From: Chionis minor
Lineage: Eukaryota > Chordata > Aves > Charadriiformes > Chionididae
Length of the DNA: 64,000 bases
Direction: 5' to 3'
Assembly: GCA_013398295.1 (NCBI GenBank)
Contig: VZSF01009048.1
Coordinates: 62,001-126,000 of the forward strand
Below, piece by piece: positions 38,015-49,800 of this stretch (the first letter of the stretch is position 1; each line of letters begins with the position of its first letter). The position numbers and the translations under genes were made by a program. The notes beneath the pieces were generated by a model, which ran no database searches, was not told the origin of the DNA, and saw only the letters and a list, made by a program, of their open reading frames with translations.

Positions 38015-38104
38015 GGTTTTCTTTTGGTCTGTTTTTTTTGGGGTTTTTTTTGTTTTGTTTTGTTTGGTTTGTTGGTTTTCGGTTTTGTTTGTTTGTTTGT
38101 TTTT
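38015..38104 (+). repeat. T/G-rich low-complexity tract
   Basis: Irregular TTTTG and GTTT units, almost devoid of A and C on the + strand, followed by a C6 run. Confidence 0.9.
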
Positions 38105-38470
38105 CCCCCCAAGAGAACTTGGTCCCCTGGGGTTCACTGGTGAAAATGGCAAGTGTTGCCAAGCGCTTAAACCTGGCTGTTGGTGTTTTGGTCAGTAATG
38201 AGCAAATTCCTCCCTGAAGCCAGGTGTCCTTTGTTTTATTTAGTTAAATAAATAGTTTCTGTGCATGAACTAGGAACAAAAAAACAGCAAAAACAAACAA
38301 AAAACCTCTACCAAACCTAACTATCCATTATGATTACTTCTGAGCAAAGAATCTTTACTTTATATCCTGCTGACAAATTGCTTTTCTTCCAAGACGTACA
38401 ATTTCCTGGGCATTATGGACAAAAACCTATTTTGCATATTCACTGAAATTCACAGCTTTACTTGTTGGTT

Positions 38471-38800
38471 GGGGACCTTATCGCTCTCTACAGCTACCTG
38501 GAAACGAGGTTGTAGCGAGGTGGGGTTCGATCTCTTCTCCCAAGAAACAAGTGATAGGACAAGTTGCACCAGGGGAGGTTTAGATTTGATATTAGGAAAA
38601 ATTTCTTCAGCAAAGGGTTACCAAGCATCAACAGCCTGCCCAGGGAGGTGGTGAAATCACCATTCCTGGAGGTATTTAACAGATGGGTAGATGTGGTGCT
38701 GAGGGACATGATTTACTGATGGTTTTGGCAGTGCTAGGTTAACGGTTGGACTTGATGGTCTTAAAGGTCCTTCCAACCAGAATGATTTTATGATTTTATA
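38471..38800 (+). mobile_element. 5'-truncated CR1 LINE fragment (3' end)
   Basis: About 330 bp align by eye with the 3' part of the CR1 copy at 62990-63345. They share the frame remnant GCSEVG.DLFSQ, the AGGGGAGGTTTAGATT block, the TTGGACTTGATGGTCTTAAAGG block and the tail of ATGATTTT-type repeats. A short internal deletion (about 16 bases) precedes the GGGGAGGTTTAGA block. CR1 elements are non-LTR retrotransposons that usually insert as 5'-truncated copies, as here. The 5' boundary is good to about 5 bases. Confidence 0.9.
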
Positions 38801-39143
38801 CAACAGCCAGTTGGAAAGCAACCTTACAATAATCTGATATTGCGGGACTTTGCAAACCTGGAAACTGAGCTATCTGCATAGATGTGTACATAGCTTTCAA
38901 GAAGGGGAGGAAAACTAAATGCTGAGAACTGAGGGAAGTAGAGGTGTTCGAAAACTTGAAAGTAGCCTGAGGTGAGGGAAAAAGGATATTTTTGTGAGAC
39001 AGTGAAATACATGACAATGTGGTTCATTTTTGAATCTGAGTTGAGTTTGGTTTAAATTAAAGGAGTGAGGTGATTTCAAGTGTATGTGCCTGTAATGCAT
39101 ACTGGTTTAAAGGTCTGCTGTCAGCAGGAGCACTATGGATATA

Positions 39144-39160
39144 TTTTTTTTTTTTTTTTT
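39144..39160 (+). repeat. T17 homopolymer
   Basis: Uninterrupted run of 17 T residues, about 340 bases beyond the CR1 fragment's tail. Confidence 0.95.
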
Positions 39161-40344
39161 GTGAGGAGAAGTTAGATAAATGTTAGGCAATCTCCATAGT
39201 ATGAAGACCACCATGTATAATTTCCAGCATGCTCCTGTGAAAAGCCACCTCCTCCTGGCTATTGGTATCTTGGTCCTTTCCTCTAGGTTGTGGGACACTT
39301 CATGTCTCCCATTTGTGCTAGTATTAGCCCTTGTTTGAAAAATAATCTTTTCTTCTCTCTGTTTCTCTCTGCTCCTCTATTCTGAGTGTTTAGCTGATCA
39401 CCTCCTGAACTAGCTCACCACTCCCCAGTCCCAGGTTTAAAATATTGAAATTCCTGCACTCACTGGTGCAGTTGGTCTTTACACCATGCATTGGTTCTGA
39501 AAATCTTATTTCCACACACAACAGGTTGTGCTCCCATGTATCTTTGAGTCGCACGTGATATTTTTATCACAAAGCTCACCACAATGGTTCTGCTTAATTG
39601 TGTATTGGATCTGAAATGGTGCAGGAGAAAAGAGTTGGATTCTCTTACAGCCTGGGCACCTATGAACTTGTCAGCTGATCGTGGGTTGTTCTATTGCACA
39701 TTTGCTGTCAAAGTTGGTAAGGACATAATTTGATGGACATGTATTAATAGCACTTAGAAAAATAACATGGTAGCTTACCAGCTGAACAGGTTGTTATGGA
39801 AGAGTCATTGTAGTGAGTAAGCGTAACTTAAGTCATATGAATGTTTGAGAGTCACTTCTCTGCGCATCATATTTTAATTAATCGTGGAAGTGAGGTGAGT
39901 CTTAAAATGAGGTCTTGTATTTAAGCTGGACATATACAAGCTTTGTGGCTGTTGAAGATCTTGCACTCAAGCACAACAAACATCAGAGTGTTGCAGGAGG
40001 TGATGGGGAGAGTTTAATTTGTTTGCAAGTAAACAGAAGGATGCCCTACACCTGTGTATACTCCCTTTTCTCAGGGAGTTCTTCTGTTATAAGAATTTCA
40101 TTACCTTCAGACTTTTCATTTTTCACTCTGAAGAAAAATACTTTTTTGCAACATTACTAAATGGCTTTTTTTTAACTGAAGGCTGAATTGAACTAACATG
40201 ATGAACTACAAGCAGAGCAGCCAGCAGTGTGCTGTACTGACAGGCATCTGAATAGCACAGTGTGTTGGGCTGCATGAGGTACAAATTGAACACCTGTGGT
40301 CTGAATACCAAGTCTTAGGGCGAGAAAGGTGTATTTTTATTTAC

Positions 40345-40359
40345 TTTTTTTTTTTTTTT
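40345..40359 (+). repeat. T15 homopolymer
   Basis: Uninterrupted run of 15 T residues. Confidence 0.95.
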
Positions 40360-40532
40360 GAGGCAAATTCAGGACTTCTTTTTCTGTTCATTTGGAAAAC
40401 ACTGAGCATCTTTTGGAGATGTTGGACATACTGAACATAGGTGAGAGAAACAGTAAAAATGGAGTCATTCTTCTGGTGTGAAAGTTTGGGTATTCTGGTG
40501 ATAGATATAATTAAGAAGGAGAGGGTTTTGGT

Positions 40533-40553
40533 CCCTTCCCCCCCTCCCCCCCC
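40533..40553 (-). repeat. C-run cluster, potential minus-strand G-quadruplex
   Basis: C3, C7 and C8 runs are separated by TT and T. The long runs can be split to supply four G triplets on the minus strand. Confidence 0.7.
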
Positions 40554-43500
40554 TTTCCAATTAATTCTTAAGTAGATGCAAAGTTAAATGGGTACCGGTG
40601 ACAAATTTGCAAGACTAGAATTGACAGACTGCAGGGAATGTGAGGGAGCGTGGAAAGCATGACAGTAGTTTAATGTTGATTTTTTTGTTTGTTTGTTTTT
40701 TAAGCAAGTACAGCTGGGAGATGGTTTCTTTCTTCCTTTAGAGAATATAAAAAGGTTTCTGTGTAGAGCAGGAGAGGCAGAATTCTTTCTCTTATCTCCC
40801 CCATCACCTCACGCTCACAAAGTTTGCAGTATGGAGATCCAGACTTATTAAAGTCAAAGACTTTACTGTAGATATGTTATGTGTTTCTCACATTTCTGAT
40901 TTTCTTGATGTAAAGCCCCATCAGCTCTCCTTAGAGCCTCTATAATTGGTTTATTTCAGAAGCTGAAGGTGGAAAACTGTGATGAGTAGTGTAACTTATC
41001 TCATTTCATGAAGATTATGAATATAAGAGAGTAACTTAATTCCGTGTGTGACTTCTGTGCACCACTTATTCCTTTCCAATCTGATCCCACAGCAGCTGAA
41101 TTCTTAGTGAGAAAGTGTATATTGTTGGTTTAGGTTTAGCCATTTAAACTAAAAATTGCTTAAAACCTTTCAGTCAGTAACCTGGATGCCTTCAGCCTTT
41201 GAGTCTGAATCAAAGGTCACTAAATCACAGGGAAACTTTCTTTCAGTGTCAGCATACTTTTGGTGAGGTTCCTGGTAACCTGAGGCTGTCTGAAGTCATT
41301 AGCTACTTTGAAGCAATTCAGCTTTGTTGTGCCCATTTCCAACATAGTAAATAACTGATACTGTCTTGACTAAAATAGAAGTTGTAATCAATACTGGGCA
41401 GAAAAAAGAATGAAATTCTCAATATATTAATAAGCTACAGTCTCGCCCTCTGGCAGCTGATGGTTCCACATCCAAATAGCAGAGCATCTTTCTAATGTCT
41501 GAAATAGATTTGTGTTCATTTAACAAAGATGTTGACACAACATAGCAGCCTGACCCCTGCAAACATGCTTGTCTGGAGTACCAATGGGAAGAAACCACTG
41601 GCTTTAAGTTGTTTGTACCAAGCCGTATTTTTCATCTCTTTCTGACAGGTCTAGATATTTGCCGTCAATTTGCTGTCTAAGCATGACCCCATACTTCCCA
41701 ATTGTCTCTATACAATTCTGTCATCATTAAGAGAAGTATATTTATTTCCAGCTTTAATAACCTATTGTCTAAATTGTGCTATTATGCCAAGCACCTTCTG
41801 GAGACAATGATATGGATTTCATACATTTTATAGCAGATCTTCATGGAGATAATATTTATATTTCCAGATTTTATTCCTATTATCCTTTCATTTCTCTCTC
41901 AAGAAGCACTGCAAAGGTTTCTTTCATTGGTGCAAGCAGTGTAAGGAGATTAAGACCATCCTTGCCAGGTGCTATTATAAATCCACCAAAGAAATGAAAT
42001 ACATTTATTGCTTTTTATTCTGGCCAATGGGGAGAACAAAATGTGTGTATCCAGTGGTTAAGTTGAGGACTGAAGTTCATTTCTTCTAGCACATGAGGGA
42101 GGAGGAGAAGGGAGTGGGAAATTTGAGTGTATTAAGGCAAATCCCTTTAGTGTGTGAAATACAAAAACGCATCTTTCCAAATCTAAAAATACAACTTTGT
42201 TGAGGTTTTTTTATATTAAAAGGACTCCTAGGAAGAGAGCCAAATGTATCTGAATGTATTACTTTTTTACTCATTTCCTCCACTTTCTTTGCTAACAATG
42301 TTTCCAGTCGACTTTTAATAACAATATCGGTCTGCATGAAACCGCAGTAGTTGTATGTACCTCAAACTCTGGCAAAGGATATAGAAACACAGACTGCATA
42401 GCATTTGATTTTGGTTAGCTTCTGTCTCTGTTTCCAAGAGGAATTAAATGGGGAGAGGATTTGTGGGAGGCTAAGGCAATGGGGCCCTCCCCAGGGCATC
42501 CTTTTGGGGGAAGAAAAAAAGAAAAAATCAACTTATGTCTACAAATTTCCTATCACAAACCTCACCAAAAAAAAAGGCATGGCATTGCATTTACCTGGCC
42601 TGATTGTCACGCTGCACAAGAAATATTCTTAAGAGTTTTTTTGGGGTGTGTCTGGCTTTTGGGGGGACAGGTGACAACGAATTTGGATTAGAAAAGATTT
42701 ATTCCAGTTGATTTCCCAGATGAATGTACTGCTGAGGGTCTAAACTAATCTCCTCCTCCAAAGTCTTTTTCCCCTCCATAGCTAACTTAAATATGTCTAA
42801 TGTAGTTTTTAAAAATGCCTTAATCTCATTTATCTTTAATTTCTCTGTTCCGCTCTACAGGCCCACATAAAAGGATTTACATTCGGTATTTATCCCTTTG
42901 AATATCAAAAGCAAATTCCCTTCCAGATCTCAATTTTTACTGATAATCCTCAGAGATGTCTAATTTTAATTTACCTTGCAGATGACATCTACCTGGTTTC
43001 TTTCTCTGTTTCTACAGAGGTATTATTCAGCAGCACCTCATTAACTCACTGTGGTTTTTTTTTCTCTCTTGTGTGTATTAAATGTTGTCTATGAGTGAAA
43101 CTATTGTCTTGTCCTTTGCTGGAGAGAACATGCTAGTTCAGCAGAGGCTGGGGCTAGCACATCACTGTGTAATCCAGCCAAGTCCTTTCTTTGTATCCCA
43201 GGAGAGGCAGCGTTGGGGCTTTTGTCCTTTTTGCTTTAAAAATTAATAATTGCACAGTTTTCAATTTAAGCTGTTGCAAAGGCTTCTGGGACCACACAGA
43301 TGCACAGTCATGTACCTGAAAGCTTCCAAAATCTCAGATGTTCAGATTTGCAAAATAATGGTTCTGCTAAACAGAACAGGAGCTATTGCAGTCTTCAGGA
43401 TTTTGAAAATGAGCCCATTATATTTGGTGCTCTAATGAAAGCTAAGCTCCCCTGGAAATCTGCCTTTAATGTCTGTATATGAAACACTCTGGAATTATTC

Positions 43501-45024
43501 CACCTATGTTACTATTTAAAGCAACAAATTGTGCATGTAAGTGCTATTCTGAATGCGACCTTAAAAGGTGGTTCCACATGTCTGCAGGAAAACTGAAGGG
43601 ATCGGGGGAATGTAAAGTCCATGTAGCAAATGCAGACTTGGGTTTGAAAATTTGACCCTAAGGAGAAGAAAAACAATGCATAGGTGATGTTGGAGATACT
43701 TTTTATTGGTAAGACTTGGCACAAAATATTGAAATTGTAAGATTCAAATTACTTTGATAGTTTAGCCTCACTTGGGAAAGCAGAAAGGATTGGCTAGTGG
43801 CTGTCTTTGGTATAAAACTATGCTATATTGCTACTGGTGGTCTTTTTCTTATCATAGGCTGAAATTAGTCCGGCTTCAAGTATAATTATATTTGTATCTG
43901 GTTGCTGCTTCGGGTGTTTACACTCGGGTTGGCAGTGCCTGAAAAAGGAAAGACTGTTGATACTCAGTATAGAGCTGAAAATACAGGGGCATCAGCTATT
44001 AAAATGTACCAGGGAAAATATGGTGGTAGCTGAGTACTGCCACGGTTTTGACATGGCAGGGTGCGTGAGCGGGTAGTACGTGCAGTACATACAGGCACAC
44101 CCGAGTCAACTTTGATATGGACTAGGAGACGAGATGCAGATGCATGAGCCATAACACAAGAATAATTTTACCATGTGAATATTTGTGCAAGGCACAGTTG
44201 TACCCCTGCTTTCACTAGGGCTTTTCCCATTGAGGCCGTTGGCATGCTTATACCTTGGATGTTTACATTTTATATATGCTATACACAAATAACAGAAGCC
44301 TAATTGGGGGGTCACTATGTGCTGAGGCTGGATTTTTAAAGAAGAAACAAATGGTCCTTTGTCTGTTCAAATAGTCTCTCAGAAGAGTGAGCATGTGCCA
44401 TGTACATTTTCAATGAAGTCAATAATTAAATATGTTCCAGATGACTCTGGTGGGGGAGGATATTAGTAATTGTCATGAAGTGACAAATATACATTCTGAG
44501 GCTGGTACCTTGAAAACAAAAGGTCAGTGTTTCAAATAGAATCCATTAAAAATATGTCCTGATTCAATTGTCATGTTTAAGTTAAATTAATATCTTAAGT
44601 TTTAGAGGAGTTCTTTCATGGTTTTTGTTTGTTTCTTTGTTTAAAAAAACACAGCACAACCGGGCTTAATAAAGGTATAGTAGTTGTCTTTGGGCACATG
44701 CTTTTGCCAAGAGCTGATTGAAACACTTGGAAGTTTTTCTGTTGCCCTGGAGAGAATTTGGATGCACAGAGTGAAACTGGGCAGTATTAAAATCAGTGCA
44801 GCCTTGGTTATTAAACAAAGTGAGTCCGGGCCTTCAGATTTGTGAGTGGAGAAATTGGTGATGCAGAGATGATAATATGGAGAGAGATTTCCAGTGTGAA
44901 AGAAAGGCATTTCTTTCTTAAAGAGGACTGCTGTGTCCTCCTGTCTCATATTAGAGACAAAATTAAACGGCTATCAAAGTCTCAAACCAGTTCTACAATA
45001 TACAAAACAATCATTCAGATTTTT

Positions 45025-46883
45025 CCTTGATACAAGAAAGATTACAGAGCTGTGCTTCATATATACAGGAAGAAGACACAAAAGACCAAAGCTCAATTAG
45101 AGTTGAAACTGGCCAGTGTTGTTTCAGATGACAAGAAGGGCTTTTTTAACTACGTTAATAGCAAGAGGATGTCTAAAGATAACATTGGACCAATACTTGT
45201 TGAAGATGGTCACCTGAGAAATAGGGATGAAGAAAAAGCAGAGGCATTTGATGTGGTTTTTTGCTTCAGTCTTTAGTAATACTGATAGAACTTGGGCTGC
45301 CCATTCCCCTGTGTTGAAGGACCATGAGTGTGGGAGCAGTGACTTTCCATTTGTGGACACTGAAATTGCCTGACAGGATTCACCCCAGAGTACCAAAGGA
45401 GCTAGTGGATGTTATGGCAAGACCCCTCTCAATCATCTACCAAAAGTATGGGGAAGTCCCTGCTGACTGGAAGATAATCAATGTAATTCCAATCTACAAA
45501 AAGGTCATGAGGGAAGACCCAGGGAACTACAGACCTGTTAGTCTAACCTGAGCTCCTGGAAAAATTATGGAGAAGATCACACTGGGTACTATTGATAGAC
45601 ATTTAAAGAACATCTTTAAATTTCAGGCACAGTGAACATGGATTCACAAAGGAAAAATCCTGTTTAATTAATTTGATATCCTTCTATGATAAGGCCAGTC
45701 ACCTAGTGGATGAAGGGTAAGCAACGGATGTAATTTTTCTGGACTTCAGTAAGGCTTTTGATACTGTCCCTCATAGCATCCTTCTGGACAAATTGTCCAA
45801 CTGGAGATGAGCAGGTTCCTGGTGCACTGGATGAAGAACTGGCTGAAGGGCAGAGCTCAAAGGGCTGTAGTAAATGGGGCTACATCTGGCTGTTGATGGG
45901 TTACCAGCAGTGTTCCTTAGGACTCAATTTTATGACCAATTCTGTTCAATATATTTTTCAAAGTTTTGGATGCAGGTGTTGAATCTACTATTAGCAAGTT
46001 TGATGATGATACAACAAACTGGGAGGTGCTGTTGACTCTCTTGAGGGACAACAGGTCTTGCAGAGGGATCTAGATAGATTGGAGCATTGGGCAATGATTA
46101 ATGGGATGAAAGTTAACAGTAACAACTGCTGGATTCTTTACCTGGGACGGAGTAATGCCAGGCACAAGTGTAAATTGGGAGATGAGTGGCTGGAGAGCAG
46201 CCCTGCAGAAAGGGATCTGGGGGTGCTGGTCGACAGCAGGCTTAATGTGAGTCAGCAGTGTGCCCTGACAGCCAAGAGGGCAAACCACATCCTGGAGTGC
46301 ATCAAACACAGAATAACCACCAGATCAAAAGAGGTGATTATCCTGCTGTATTTAGTGTTGGCTTGGCCTCACTTTGAGTACTGTGTGCAGTTCTGGGCCC
46401 CACAATTTAAGAATGATGTTAAAGTACTTGAATGAGTCCAGAGGATGGCAACAAAGCTGGTGAAAGGGCTGGAAGGCATGTCCTATGGTGAGCCGCTGAA
46501 GATTCTGGGTTTGTCTAGTTTGGAGAAAAAGAGCCTAAGGGGCAACCTCATTGCTCTCTACAGCTTCCTGAGGAGGGGAAATGGAGAGGGAGGTGCTGAT
46601 CCATTCTCCCTGGTATCCAGTGACAGGAAGGAAATAGTTCAAAGGTGCGCCAGGGGAGGTTTAGACTGAACATTAGGAAGCATTTCTTTATCAAGAGGGT
46701 GGTCAAGCACTGGAACAGGCTTCCTGGAGAGGTGATCAACATCCCAAGCCTGTCAGTGTTTGAGGCATTTGGACAATGCCCTTAATAACATCCTTTAACT
46801 TTTGGTCAGCCCTGAATTCATCAGGCAGTTGGACTAGATGGTCACTTTAGATCCTTTCCAACTGAAAATACTCTATTCTATTC
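45025..46883 (+). mobile_element. Long, decayed CR1 LINE copy
   Basis: About 1.85 kb covers much of the reverse-transcriptase ORF and the 3' UTR. Recognisable blocks in order are KTKAQLELKLASVVSDDKKG (about 45080), DEIHPRVPKELVD-like residues (about 45380), NYRPVSLT (about 45528), VIFLDFSKAFDTVPHSILLDK (45730 on), SKFDDDT (about 45996), then the C-terminal part from about 46058. The 3' end reads TTGGACTAGATGGTC and a degenerate ATTCTATTC tail near 46880. The 5' end is truncated and fuzzy, placed where similarity fades (about 45025). It has the same orientation as the latrophilin gene. Confidence 0.9.
45052..46669 (+). pseudogene. Broken CR1 reverse transcriptase reading frame
   Basis: The CR1 polymerase frame is split across at least three + frames: 45052-45276, 45324-45551 and the block starting at 45730. 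The later pieces at 46058-46435 and 46445-46669 are interrupted by a stop after KVLE. A stop also follows DKLSNWR near 45807. The catalytic loop, usually FADD in CR1, reads FDDD (45999-46010). Known: the two final aspartates are the metal-binding pair of the reverse transcriptase. No functional enzyme can come from this copy. Confidence 0.85.
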
Positions 46884-49800
46884 CAAAATATGCCTTGTGT
46901 AGCCTTGCATTTTAATAGCTCTGTTGACACAGTCAACTGCTCTGCACAGTTGCATAAACATCTAGCAATTTGTTTATTAAGTGTTTGAGGGAAACAGTGC
47001 CAAACTGTAAAACTTACTTTTGCCATGGGAAGGTGCTGATGCTTTGCAGTGACTCAATAAATGGAGCTTCCAGAGCGCCATGTGTGTGCCTGGAGACAGT
47101 TGCCCACCACTGGGTATAATGTATAGCAAGGAAAGCTCCGATGAATTGCTTTGCAACATTTCTTCATCTGCACGTTGATACTCATGTTGAAATGGGTTTT
47201 CACAGTCAAGCTTAGCCCAAATCTTATCAATTATGAATGGCTGCAACAGATGGTATGTATTATTGTTTTTAAGAATGAGTGATACGTTTCAAATGAGAAA
47301 CACATGTTCAGCAGCTTTAGCTGCCACTTCTGAGACGGGAACCAACTCCCTGACCCCTTCTTCCCCTCCTTTTGTTGGATAACATCCTATTTTAATAACC
47401 TGAAAGTGAAGACCATGAAATACTGCATGATGGAAAACTGTGAGCAAACACCAGTTCCAGTGTAAGAGGATCCTGCTCTTTCTCAGCTTGATGGGAGCTG
47501 CACCTGTCTGGGCAAGGGTGAAATTCATGTTTGCAGCACAAGTATTGATCAGCCTGTCCTGAGGGGGCTTTGGACAGCGAAGTTCTGCAAAACTTCTTAC
47601 CTGAAGTTTCAAGGTATTTGTACAATGTTATTGCAAGGGGCCAGCTGGTAACCTAGATGAAGATGTATCATGATGATGCTGATGGGTGTTTGTTGATGGG
47701 TGTTTCTTGATGGGTGCCAGGTCCCTGGCTTTGCAGAAAATACTGTGTATTCATTCACTAAGCCAGTTTTCCTTTCAATCTGCATCTGTTGCATTGCTTT
47801 CTTTTAAAATAAAGCAATTGCTCTTAATAAAGCAAGTGAAAGGTTGTTGTGGAATAAAAGCCTGGCTCTTGAAGACAGCAGTGCTATAATTCATTTGTAT
47901 CTGGATGATGGCAGCCCAGCAGTCCTCAGAATCTGGACCAACATTCTCAGAGACTACATTCTCTGAGTGTGTGCCTATTTTTACTGCAGCCATAAAAGTC
48001 TATGCACATGCCTTATCTGGAAACAAATAAACTGTGTAAGCATCTGCAAGATTGGTGCTTAATTTGGTGGAGAACAGGCCGTTAAAAATCTTCATCTCTT
48101 TTACAAAATATGCTGCAAAAAGGTTTGCTGGCTATGATGCAAAATACATCATTAAGGCACATATTGCTAGAACAAATGAGCCAATGGTATTTTGTGATAG
48201 TAGCCCTTCAAAAATAAAATCCCAATCATTTGCTTGCTTTCTGATTTATAAAATTGCTACAGTGTCGTGGCTGAAACTGGGAGTAGAAATCGTCTGTGCT
48301 CTTCCTCTGGCCATTTAAATTCACACTTAACATTTATAACACAGCAAAATATTCACTTCTGTGTCTTTAAAACCAATCATATCAGTTATTCCCCTGCTGA
48401 ATTCAGTGCTTATTCAAATGCAGTCTCTGCTCTCCTTGAACAGAAATTTTGGCTCAATTTCTTTAGTGCAAAGCCCATCCTTAGTGCCTAGATAACACAG
48501 TGTTATCTTACTCTGTAATGCTTCACCATACAAAGCAATCTAAAACTTAAGGAAGCATGCCAAGAGACACTGGGCAAAAAGCCCTTATGTAAAGTTTGAA
48601 CTTCTTTCCCTTAACAGTACAGCATTTACACAGCTCTCTCTTCAAGCAAAGAAAATAAATAAATCAAAACAAAGCTCTGAAGTTAACCAAGAAGTTTCTT
48701 AAGCACCACTTTCGATATTTATTTTAGTGGGAAAAAAACCCACTTTATTTCACTTTTATCAGACTAAATTTGAGGAATTCTGCAGTGCTCTTCGCTAACG
48801 GTGGAACAAACTCCTAGTATTGTGCCATGGGTCAGATCTGGATATAGAGATTTTCTAATATAAAAGCCTTATTTTTTTGTGGTGCGATTCGATGCTCTAC
48901 ATGTCCTGCCTGATCCTCTGCAGGAGTGTGGTGAGAGTCAGACAAGGCCTAAAGGATATATTTTCCCTAGAGCTCAGGGCTCTAGCCAGACTTAGATGCC
49001 AACGGCCACCTTGGCATAAGGTACACCTTCTGCTACCCAAATCTTGCTGCTTGAAGGTGCATGAGATGCCTCTTCCTCCTTCTTCTCCTTCCTTCCTCCT
49101 TCTACTTGTGATCATCCTCCTTGTGATGCTTTTGGTTCAACACTGAGCTACTGCATTTAATGAGAAGTTATCTTTGTCATGCAGTTTGCGGGCTGCATAA
49201 ATCTGAGCAGGCTGACAGACTCATCGCAAACCAGGATGTGCGGGAAGGAGCCCCAGGTACCCAAGATTTGCTGTCTTTCTCATGATATCAGAGTCCATGG
49301 AAATTAGTTGCGTGAATACCATTAAACACTGTAGAGATGTGAGCTATCTGCAGAGAGATTATTTATCTCTTTCCTTTCCCTCTGCCTGAATTCAGGGAGG
49401 TTTTATTGAAAATTCACCTTTCCTCTCCGTTTTTATTCTCCTTCCACTTAATTTCTTGCATTCCTGCTTACTCTATCATAAATATACCAGCACAGCTGTG
49501 ACTGTGGCTTTACAAGCTTCAGCCTCTTAAATCCAAATGCAGTTCTTTGCAGTCGACCGTGTCTTTCGGGAGCAGAGGCTTTCGTGGAAGATGAGGCACT
49601 GGAAAGATATTGGCTTGTAGAGCATTGGATTTACTATTAATAGGTCAACTTGGACTTCTTTTTTTTGCAGGGGGTGAGTTTTTTCTCATCATGCTAGCAG
49701 ACAGTCCTAAAATCTGGTCACTCCCAGGAATGCAGAACTATCCTAACTTAATGCTCATGTGGCTTTTTTGGTACCAACGGTGTGGTTTACTTTGGTCAGT

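Larger units (their letters stand above)
34926..38470. other. Intronic sequence, no gene seen
   Basis: Contains an 18-base T tract (35262-35279) and a T/G-rich tract (38015-38104). The 149-codon frame at 37768-38217 runs through the T/G tract and is not credible as a gene. Confidence 0.55.
38801..45024. other. Intronic sequence, no gene seen
   Basis: Holds T tracts at 39144-39160 and 40345-40359, and a C-run cluster at 40533-40553. No family-level protein similarity is seen in any frame. Confidence 0.55.

Noticed and set aside
37768..38217. 149-codon + strand open frame
   Set aside because: Runs through a T/G low-complexity tract, which yields a Phe/Leu/Val/Gly-rich string.
45758..45982. 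74-codon + frame inside the long CR1 copy
   Set aside because: It is a shifted frame of the CR1 polymerase region. The true CR1 frame reads FLDFSKAFDTVPH just before it.
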